A stretch of DNA of 6,515 nucleotides, taken from assembly GCA_946188175.1 (NCBI GenBank), contig CAMHUJ010000101.1, positions 1 through 6,515 on the forward strand, written 5' to 3'. Numbering within the stretch: position 1 is the stretch's first letter; the number at the start of each line of letters is the position of its first letter. The position numbers and the translations under genes were made by a program. Below, one piece after another: positions 1 through 4,547 of the stretch. Under the pieces are notes generated by a model. The model saw only the letters and a list, made by a program, of their open reading frames with translations. It had not been told where the DNA came from and ran no database searches. The DNA comes from an uncultured Ruminococcus sp. GTDB lineage: Bacteria > Bacillota > Clostridia > Oscillospirales > Ruminococcaceae.

Positions 1-809
1 CGACGCTGCTCAAGGTGCTGCGGAATATCCTGCCGCATAAGGGACTTGTCCGCTGGGCAGCCGGCACGCGGCTCGGCTGCTTTGAGCAGGAGAGCGAAAG
101 CCTGAATCCCTATGCGACCGTATTCGATGAGCTGCATGACCGCTATCCGGCGCTCAGTGATTTTGAGGTGCGCAGTCTGCTCGGACAGGTGCGTCTGACC
201 GGCGAAAATGTCTTCAAGGAGACCGGCGTGATCTCCGGCGGTGAGCGCGCGAAGCTCTGCTTTGCGATCCTCATGCTCGAGCACGGCAATATCCTGCTGC
301 TCGATGAGCCGACGAACCACCTCGATCTGACGACAAAAGAGATTCTCGAGCAGGCACTCAGCGAATTCGACGGCACGATTCTGTTCGTCAGCCACGACCG
401 CTATCTGCTGGAACGGCTTGCCGATCAGCTCTTTGTCCTCGAAAACGGTACACTGACACCCTTCAAGGGGAAATTCTCCGCCTATCAGGAGCAGATTCGC
501 CGCCGCACGGAAGCCGAACAGGCAGCCGCCGCCGAGGAAAAGCAGCGCAGGGCTGCCGAGGCGCAGAAGGCAGGCTACCGCTCAAAGGAGCAGCGCAGTC
601 TCGAAGCGAAACGGCGCGCCGAGATCAAAAAGACCGAGCAGGAGATCGACGATTTGCAGGCAGAGCAGGATGCTTTGCAGGCATCGCTCTCGGATGAATC
701 CGTTGCGGGCGATTATGAGAAGATGCAGCAGGTTTGCAGCAGACTCGAGGAGATCCGTCTGCGGCAGGATGAACTGCTGGAGCAGCTGATCGTGCTCGAA
801 GAAGCATGA
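1..809 (+). CDS. ABC-F family ATPase, C-terminal part (5' end outside window)
   Basis: This is the second nucleotide-binding domain and C-terminal tail of a soluble ABC-F protein; the family works on the ribosome (translation factor or antibiotic-resistance type) and has no membrane domain. The frame is already open at position 3. It begins with TLLK, the tail of a Walker A motif, so the GxGKS part and the whole first ATPase domain lie upstream. Seen next are a Q-loop (GCFEQE, about 75-95), the signature ISGGERAKL (231-257), Walker B LLLDEPTNHLD with its catalytic Glu (about 294-326), and the H-switch SHDRY (His at 393). From about 490 the protein is a Lys/Arg/Glu-rich coiled coil, matching the ABC-F C-terminal domain; the YRSKEQR stretch recalls the YdiF/YheS branch rather than Uup (moderate confidence). 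It ends with TGA, 19 nt before the next gene, so it is probably co-transcribed with the two lipoprotein genes. A resistance role cannot be judged, because the interdomain linker is missing. Confidence 0.95.
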   Translation, partial: TLLKVLRNILPHKGLVRWAAGTRLGCFEQESESLNPYATVFDELHDRYPALSDFEVRSLLGQVRLTGENVFKETGVISGGERAKLCFAILMLEHGNILLLDEPTNHLDLTTKEILEQALSEFDGTILFVSHDRYLLERLADQLFVLENGTLTPFKGKFSAYQEQIRRRTEAEQAAAAEEKQRRAAEAQKAGYRSKEQRSLEAKRRAEIKKTEQEIDDLQAEQDALQASLSDESVAGDYEKMQQVCSRLEEIRLRQDELLEQLIVLEEA

Positions 810-828
810 TCTGAAAGGAGATCATCGG

Positions 829-1458
829 ATGAAAGAAAGATTATTTGCAGCGGCAGGTGCGCTGCTGCTGGCGGCATGTTCGCTGACCGGCTGCGGCGAA
901 TCCGCAAAGCAGGAGGAGAATATCACTTCCGATCAGATGCCCTACGGCTCGACCGTTTCCGAGGATACCAGCCGCAGCATGACCATATCCTATGACAAGC
1001 GCTTTGTGGAAGATGCGCTTGTGGAGAAAATCTATACCTATTATCACGCAATCGAAAGCAAGGACGGCGAAGCGCTCGGTTCTGTGATGTTTCCGCTGTA
1101 TCATGCGTATCAGCTGGAGGAGGTCTACGGCGGCAAGGTGGACGATCAGGCACTTGCGGACAGCACCTATGATGCGATCAGGGAGTATTTCGGCTATGAT
1201 TTCGATTACAGCTATATCGAGATCACGGATATGGTCTCAAAGCTCGGCGAATCCGCAGGCAGGGATGCACTTGCTTTGCAGCTCGATCAGCTTGCGAATG
1301 AAAAGGGCGAAAAGCCGGTCTCGGATGATACACAGCATCTCTGTGAGCTGACCCTGACGCGGCATGTGGACAAAAAAGGCTCGGGCAATAAAACCGAGAC
1401 GCCGGATACGCTGACTGGTGAAACGCTCTATGCCATTCAGTATCAGAATGATATCTGA
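829..1458 (+). CDS. Predicted lipoprotein of unknown function, first of a tandem pair
   Basis: This 209-residue protein is exported and lipid-anchored. Residues 1-21 form a signal peptide with a basic start (MKER) and a hydrophobic core, and the lipobox LTGC places the acylated Cys at residue 22. A polar linker (about 23-45) leads to a soluble domain of about 160 residues. The start is fixed by AAAGGAG at 814-820, 8 nt before the ATG. I do not recognise the family. The segment YTYYHAIESKD followed by a M-P-Y pattern (about residues 67-90) recalls small NTF2-like or DUF4878-like secreted domains, but that is only an impression. It shares this pattern with the next gene, so the two are likely duplicates. 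It follows the ABC-F gene by 19 nt and precedes its partner by 23 nt, with no terminator between, which suggests one transcript. Confidence 0.88.
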   Translation: MKERLFAAAGALLLAACSLTGCGESAKQEENITSDQMPYGSTVSEDTSRSMTISYDKRFVEDALVEKIYTYYHAIESKDGEALGSVMFPLYHAYQLEEVYGGKVDDQALADSTYDAIREYFGYDFDYSYIEITDMVSKLGESAGRDALALQLDQLANEKGEKPVSDDTQHLCELTLTRHVDKKGSGNKTETPDTLTGETLYAIQYQNDI

Positions 1459-1481
1459 TGTATTAAACGGAGGGGTATACA

Positions 1482-2081
1482 ATGAAACGACTGATTGCTG
1501 CCGGACTGCTGGCGGCTGCGCTCTGCCTGACCGGATGCAGCGGCACAAATGCGCAGAAGCCGGAGGAGGGCGCTGCGTCTGCGGCGGAAAAATGCGGAGA
1601 GGACGGTCTGAACATCGTCACGGAGGATGTGGACGCCGTCTACTGCGACACGCTGCGAACCTATTTCACCGCGATCGAGCAGAAGGATTTTGATGCCTAC
1701 TGCAAGACGATGTATCCGCCCTATATGGAATCCTATACGGAATATCTGAAAACGCAGGATACCACACCGGAGGCGAATTTCGAGAAGCTCTGCAAGCGGT
1801 TTGATGAGGACGGCTATGAGAGCTGGAAGCTGACCTCGCTGCATCTTTCGTATTATCCGGAGGAGAAGCTCGATCTGGACGGCTTCTTTGATGCGTTCAA
1901 GGGTGCGGGTATCATCGACGACAAATTTATCGAAGAATGCAAGAAGAATGCGGAGGAGATCCGCGATGTGCAGTTCTCGCTGCAAGCGCTGTATGCAGGC
2001 GACGAGGAGCCTGTGACGGTTGTCAGCGGCAATGAGATCATGATGATCAAAACAGCGGACGGCACCTATCTTTTCGGATAA
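1482..2081 (+). CDS. Predicted lipoprotein of unknown function, second of a tandem pair
   Basis: This is a 199-residue lipid-anchored extracytoplasmic protein. The signal peptide (MKRLIAAGLLAAALCLTGC) ends in lipobox LTGC with the modified Cys at residue 19. GGAGGGG at 1469-1475 lies 6 nt before the ATG. After a short Ala/Glu-rich linker the mature domain contains LRTYFTAIEQKDFDAY and MYPPYMESY. These align by eye with YTYYHAIESKD and MFPLYHAY of the upstream gene, sharing Y-Y/F-AIE-KD and M-P-Y-Y spacing. The rest has diverged, with an acidic, Lys/Glu-rich middle and a beta-like C-terminus (VTVVSGNEIMMIKTADGTYLF). The function is unknown; binding or stress roles would be guesses. It is the last gene before a strong terminator and so ends the operon. 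Confidence 0.88.
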   Translation: MKRLIAAGLLAAALCLTGCSGTNAQKPEEGAASAAEKCGEDGLNIVTEDVDAVYCDTLRTYFTAIEQKDFDAYCKTMYPPYMESYTEYLKTQDTTPEANFEKLCKRFDEDGYESWKLTSLHLSYYPEEKLDLDGFFDAFKGAGIIDDKFIEECKKNAEEIRDVQFSLQALYAGDEEPVTVVSGNEIMMIKTADGTYLFG

Positions 2082-2130
2082 ACAAAAATCCCCGACGGTC
2101 AATTTGCGTATGACCGTCGGGGTTGTTTTT
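2082..2130. terminator. Bidirectional intrinsic terminator between convergent genes
   Basis: A perfect 12-bp stem (CCCCGACGGTCA at 2090-2101 with TGACCGTCGGGG at 2111-2122) closes a 9-nt loop. On the + strand it is followed by TTGTTTTT, starting 9 nt after the lipoprotein stop codon. On the - strand the stem is followed by ATTTTTGTT, so it can also end cysK transcription. The convergent genes are 69 nt apart and share this one structure. Confidence 0.93.
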
Positions 2131-2150
2131 ATACGTCGATATTTGTTGGC

Positions 2151-3077
2151 TCAGTCAAACATCGGCGTCGAGAGATAGCGCTCACCGGTATCCGGCAGCA
2201 GCGCGACAATGGTCTTGCCCTTGTTCTCCGGACGCTTTGCAAGCTCGATTGCAGCCCAGACTGCCGCGCCGGAGGAGATGCCGACAAGGACACCCTCGGT
2301 GCGTGCAATGGCTCTGCCGGTTGCATATGCATCCTCATTCGTCACGGTGATGACCTCATCGTAAATCTGCGTATTGAGCGTATCCGGCACAAAGCCTGCA
2401 CCGATGCCCTGAATGCCGTGCTTGCCGGAGACACCCTCGGAGAGCACCGGCGAGCCCTTCGGCTCAACGGCAACGACCTTGACATCCGGATTCTGCTTCT
2501 TCAGATATGCGCCCGTGCCGCTGATCGTACCGCCCGTGCCGACGCCTGCGACGAAGATATCAACCTTGCCCTCGGTATCCTTCCAGATCTCGACGCCGGT
2601 CGAAGCCTCATGCGCTGCCGGATTGGCAGGGTTCGTGAACTGCGAAGGGATAAAGCTGTCCGGAATCTCCGCGGCAAGCTCCTCTGCCTTTGCGATTGCG
2701 CCCTTCATGCCCTTGGTGCCGTCGGTCAGCACGAGCTCCGCGCCGTATGCCTTCATGAGGTTGCGGCGCTCAATGCTCATTGTTTCCGGCATGGTGATGA
2801 TCAGTCTGTAGCCGCGTGCCGCAGCAACGGATGCAAGACCGATACCGGTATTGCCGGAGGTCGGCTCGATGATGACGCTGCCCTTTTTGAGCAGACCCTT
2901 TGCCTCTGCGTCGTCGATCATCGCCTTTGCGATTCTGTCCTTGACAGAGCCTGCCGGATTAAAGTATTCCAGCTTTGCAAGAATGGTTGCGGAAAGCTGA
3001 TTTGCCTTTTCGGTGTTGACGAGCTCCAGCAGCGGGGTGCCGCCGATCAGGTCGGTAATTTTCTGATAAACGCGCAT
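2151..3077 (-). CDS. cysK: Cysteine synthase A (O-acetylserine sulfhydrylase)
   Basis: This cytoplasmic PLP enzyme makes L-cysteine from O-acetylserine and sulfide, the last step of cysteine biosynthesis. The 308 residues match the usual CysK length. Visible motifs in order are IGGTPLLEL (11-19), the PLP-lysine motif NPAGSVKDR with Lys46, the substrate loop TSGNTG (73-78), the SQFTNPAN segment (145-152), the PLP-phosphate loop GTGGT (180-184), GIQGIGAGFVP (220-230), and GISSGAA (265-271), whose second Ser (268) should contact the PLP ring nitrogen. All key residues are present. The ATG follows GGAG (3090-3087) with 9 nt spacing. Its closeness to CysK rather than to CysM or cystathionine beta-synthase rests on the QGIGAGFVP and NPAGSVKDR wording and on the length. 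It has its own consensus promoter about 190 nt upstream and a long leader with a Cys-rich upstream reading frame, so control by cysteine supply is likely. No cysE lies beside it here. Confidence 0.97.
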   Translation of the reverse strand: MRVYQKITDLIGGTPLLELVNTEKANQLSATILAKLEYFNPAGSVKDRIAKAMIDDAEAKGLLKKGSVIIEPTSGNTGIGLASVAAARGYRLIITMPETMSIERRNLMKAYGAELVLTDGTKGMKGAIAKAEELAAEIPDSFIPSQFTNPANPAAHEASTGVEIWKDTEGKVDIFVAGVGTGGTISGTGAYLKKQNPDVKVVAVEPKGSPVLSEGVSGKHGIQGIGAGFVPDTLNTQIYDEVITVTNEDAYATGRAIARTEGVLVGISSGAAVWAAIELAKRPENKGKTIVALLPDTGERYLSTPMFD

Positions 3078-3093
3078 AATAAGAATCTCCTTT

Positions 3094-3234
3094 TCAATAT
3101 AAAAATGATTGCTTCTGATACAGCGGAATCTGCCGCTGATACTTGACGGTTATGATACGCGGTTCCTGTACCGCAGGGTACAGCCGCAACATCGTTTCTG
3201 CATATTCTGTCTGCCTCCTGTCTGATTTTCCCAT
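3094..3234 (-). CDS. Possible 46-residue reading frame in the cysK leader (doubtful)
   Basis: An open frame runs from ATG at 3234-3232 to TGA at 3096-3094, only 16 nt before the cysK ATG. It begins MGKSDRRQTEYAETMLRLYP and continues with many Gln, Tyr and Arg residues. From about 3180 to 3115 its third codon positions look like those of the real genes nearby (CTG, GCG, CAG, CCG, ATC, GTC, AAG), which favours coding. Against it, the only ribosome-binding-like sequence upstream is a weak AGATAGG close to the ATG, and the strong AGGAGG inside it serves the overlapping Cys-rich frame instead. I recognise no family. It could be a small protein, a decayed gene, or an open frame by chance over a structured leader. 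Confidence 0.25.
   Translation of the reverse strand: MGKSDRRQTEYAETMLRLYPAVQEPRIITVKYQRQIPLYQKQSFLY
3150..3203 (-). CDS. Cys-rich leader peptide (17 aa) upstream of cysK
   Basis: The frame reads MQKRCCGCTLRYRNRVS and ends in TAA. A perfect AGGAGG at 3219-3214 lies 10 nt before the ATG, a better ribosome binding site than most in the window. Codons 5, 6 and 8 are Cys (TGT TGC GGC TGT, 3191-3180), an extreme density for a rare residue and directly upstream of a cysteine biosynthesis gene. In leader-peptide attenuators, a ribosome that stalls at codons for the end product alters downstream RNA folding. Cys-rich upstream frames of this kind are known before sulfur genes in actinobacteria. Here the second and third Cys codons fall in the 5' arm of a hairpin (3187-3159), so ribosome position would control whether it forms. 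Alternatively the frame is chance within the overlapping 46-codon frame. The encoded peptide itself probably has no function. Confidence 0.55.
   Translation of the reverse strand: MQKRCCGCTLRYRNRVS
3159..3187 (-). promoter_or_regulatory. Hairpin within the Cys-rich leader frame
   Basis: On the - strand CTGTACC (3183-3177) pairs with GGTACAG (3172-3166) around a CTGC loop. GCGG (3187-3184) pairs with CCGC (3162-3159) across a GAA bulge, giving 11 pairs in all. A competing shorter stem, GCGGT (3173-3169... loop ...3163-3159) with ACCGC, uses the same 3' bases. The 5' arm begins within the second Cys codon, so a translating or stalled ribosome would melt or mask it. There is no T-run after it, so it is not itself a terminator. 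Confidence 0.55.
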
Positions 3235-3267
3235 ATAACCTATCTGCATGCTATGTTTTATGTTCCT

Positions 3268-3327
3268 ATTATAGCAGAGACATTCTGATTTGTCAAGTCT
3301 TTTTTTGATTTTCTCAAAAAAATTTTT
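3268..3327 (-). promoter_or_regulatory. cysK promoter, perfect sigma-A consensus with UP-like A/T tracts
   Basis: Read on the - strand, TTGACA (3296-3291) and TATAAT (3273-3268) are separated by exactly 17 nt, matching both consensus boxes in full. Upstream of the -35 box, starting 3 nt away, lie phased A and T tracts (3299-3328) with runs of 7 A, 7 T and 6 A, like an UP element that the RNA polymerase alpha subunit could contact. Start of transcription is predicted near 3261. A promoter this strong on a biosynthetic gene implies that control acts after initiation or through a repressor. Confidence 0.88.
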
Positions 3328-3354
3328 TCAGGGCGGCAGATCGGTATATCAATC

Positions 3355-3394
3355 AAGCCGCGGAATCCGACCGTATGAGCGGAATCCGCGGCTT
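3355..3394 (-). terminator. Hairpin after the PAP2 phosphatase gene, probable terminator
   Basis: Arms at 3355-3369 and 3380-3394 form a 15-bp stem with one A-A mismatch around a 10-nt loop, starting 15 nt after the phosphatase stop codon on the - strand. The stem is GC-rich (CCGCGGATTCCG core). The T-run on the - strand is poor (CTTGATTGATAT), while on the + strand the stem ends in CTTTTC, so it may work best against antisense transcription. It isolates the phosphatase gene from the cysK promoter. Confidence 0.6.
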
Positions 3395-3408
3395 TTCTGC
3401 CGTATGGA

Positions 3409-4104
3409 TTATTTTGCGGCAGCGGCAGCAGCCTCTGCCTGCTTCTGTCTTTTTCTTGCAAGACGGCGTGCGCCTTCGCAGCCGTCCCATGTCTTTTTGC
3501 GGAAGAGCTTGTTGCAGATCGCCAGTCCGAGCAGCGCATAGCCGACGCCGAACAGGAAACCGCCGAGCACATCCGTCGGATAGTGGACATAGAGATACAT
3601 GCGCGAGAAGGCAACGAGTGCAGCCAGCACGAGCGCCGGAATGCCCCATTTGCGCTTCCACATGCAGATCGAGGTCGCAGCGGCAAAGGATGCCTGCGTA
3701 TGACCCGAGGGGAAGGCGAAGTCCGTCGGTGCCTTGACGAGCAGCTGGAGCACGGTTCTGCCCTCCGGCACGACCATGGCGCTGTCGCGGATATAGAGCC
3801 GCTCAAGCGGGTTGCCCTGAATGCCGATCATGGCAAGCGGATTGCCGTTTTCGAGCCAGAAGGGGCGCGGTCTTGCAATCAGATTCTTGAGAATCACATT
3901 GCCGCCGATCACGCAGAAGATCAGTGCCAGCGCCGAAACATGCGCATATTTGCGTGTGCGCTTCGGGATGAACAGCAGCAGCGTCACGGCGATCCAGAAG
4001 ATGCCGCCGTCGCCGAATTTCGTGATGATCGGCATGATCTTATCCATTGTTTCGCTGCGGAGATTGTTTTGAATCCAGTTTAAGAATTGAAATTCCCAAT
4101 CCAT
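3409..4104 (-). CDS. PAP2-family membrane phosphatase (undecaprenyl-PP or lipid phosphatase-like)
   Basis: This is an integral membrane enzyme of the type 2 phosphatidic acid phosphatase fold, which removes phosphate from lipid phosphates such as undecaprenyl pyrophosphate or phosphatidic acid at the membrane surface. All three motifs are intact. Counted from the upstream ATG at 4116, they are K77-x6-R84-P85 (C1), PSGH 136-139 (C2) and S171-R172-x5-H178-x3-D182 (C3), with His139 and His178 as catalytic residues. Several hydrophobic segments surround them. About 45 residues separate C1 from C2, forming the outer loop. The tail is basic then Ala-rich (ARRKRQKQAEAAAAAAK). I chose the ATG at 4104 (MDWEFQFLNW, 231 residues) because AAAGG (4121-4117) abuts the ATG at 4116 with no spacing but lies 12 nt before 4104. 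It is monocistronic, with its own promoter. The substrate cannot be told from sequence. Confidence 0.92.
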   Translation of the reverse strand: MDWEFQFLNWIQNNLRSETMDKIMPIITKFGDGGIFWIAVTLLLFIPKRTRKYAHVSALALIFCVIGGNVILKNLIARPRPFWLENGNPLAMIGIQGNPLERLYIRDSAMVVPEGRTVLQLLVKAPTDFAFPSGHTQASFAAATSICMWKRKWGIPALVLAALVAFSRMYLYVHYPTDVLGGFLFGVGYALLGLAICNKLFRKKTWDGCEGARRLARKRQKQAEAAAAAAK

Positions 4105-4138
4105 GTATTTTAACATCCTTTCGGTCAGAATTATTCTT

Positions 4139-4167
4139 ATTATAGCATATTATCTCCGAAAATGCAA
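4139..4167 (-). promoter_or_regulatory. Extended -10 promoter of the PAP2 gene
   Basis: On the - strand TGCTATAAT (4147-4139) combines a perfect -10 box with the TGn extension. The -35 position 17 nt upstream is weak (TTGCAT, 4167-4162), as is common with extended -10 promoters. Transcription should start near 4132, giving a leader of about 28 nt. The stretch between here and the bofA stop (4168-4249) shows no gene and no convincing terminator, only a 5-bp GCAGG/CCTGC stem near 4232-4245, so read-through from bofA is possible. Confidence 0.7.
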
Positions 4168-4249
4168 GGCTTGCAGTACATATAAAAGCTGGAAGCGAAT
4201 CAATCTGCAAACTGCCGGCGGACGGATACATGCAGGGCTGCCTGCCCGC

Positions 4250-4522
4250 TTAGATGATTTGAAACAGATAGAGCAGAAGTACGCCCGGGATTCCGGCGAC
4301 CGCGGAGACAAACAGCGTATAAACCGTGAGCGGCGGCGCAAATCCGACTGCATCACCGTAACAATGCAGCAGCAGGAGCGCTGCGATGCCGCTGCCCGTG
4401 CCGAGCAGAAACGCAGGAAGACGGTCGGTCTTCCGCCGCAGATATTCCGCACTCATCCGCAGAACGGCGGCACCTGCCAGCAGCAGGAGCAGATTGTGCG
4501 GCGTCAGCAGCCGCAGGAGCAT
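4250..4522 (-). CDS. BofA-like small membrane protein (pro-sigmaK processing inhibitor family)
   Basis: This 90-residue protein is highly hydrophobic, with membrane segments at about 9-22, 36-54 and 64-90. The C-terminal TLFVSAVAGIPGVLLLYLFQ matches the BofA hallmark, a (V/I)xGxxGxPGxxLL-type ending, and BofA of Bacillus subtilis is about 87 residues. In B. subtilis BofA helps hold the SpoIVFB protease inactive until pro-sigmaK processing is signalled in late sporulation. I chose the ATG at 4522 (MLLRLLTPHN) because AAGGAGGG at 4542-4535 precedes it by 12 nt. The frame stays open further upstream into the recombinase gene, but that extension is polar, shows no better start, and would overlap the recombinase. 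It begins 25 nt after the recombinase stop and is probably co-transcribed with it. Family assignment is from the C-terminal motif and topology; function in this host is inferred. Confidence 0.75.
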   Translation of the reverse strand: MLLRLLTPHNLLLLLAGAAVLRMSAEYLRRKTDRLPAFLLGTGSGIAALLLLHCYGDAVGFAPPLTVYTLFVSAVAGIPGVLLLYLFQII

Positions 4523-4547
4523 TTCCAGAATAAGCCCTCCTTCCGGT

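Larger units (their letters stand above)
3078..3261 (-). promoter_or_regulatory. Long 5' leader of cysK, candidate cysteine-responsive attenuator
   Basis: The predicted transcript starts near 3261 and runs about 184 nt before the cysK ATG. It holds, in order, a Cys-rich 17-codon reading frame (3203-3150), a strong hairpin inside that frame (3187-3159), three GTATCA direct repeats (3158-3153, 3142-3137, 3121-3116), a second 6-bp hairpin (3138-3121), and an alternative weak stem (3130-3107) that ends one base before TTTTT (3105-3101). The cysK ribosome binding site follows at 3090-3087. The second hairpin and the weak stem share bases and exclude each other, which is the logic of an antiterminator/terminator pair. 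That use is inference, as the putative terminator stem has only about 7 pairs and a CC bulge. No convincing T-box or S-box consensus was found. Confidence 0.5.

Noticed and set aside
1443..2102. A 219-codon open frame on the - strand opposite the second lipoprotein gene
   Set aside because: It runs through the terminator hairpin and opposes a gene with a clear ribosome binding site and lipobox, so it is a shadow frame.
2418..3146. A 242-codon open frame on the + strand opposite cysK
   Set aside because: cysK on the - strand has every catalytic motif. This frame reads as low-complexity Ala/Arg/Cys/Asp-rich sequence without a ribosome binding site.
3151..3180. Resemblance to a T-box (GGTAC followed by ACCGCG) in the cysK leader
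   Set aside because: The T-box consensus has GGTACCGCG without a gap, while here about four bases intervene. The leader is short for a T-box, and no stem I with a specifier loop is apparent.
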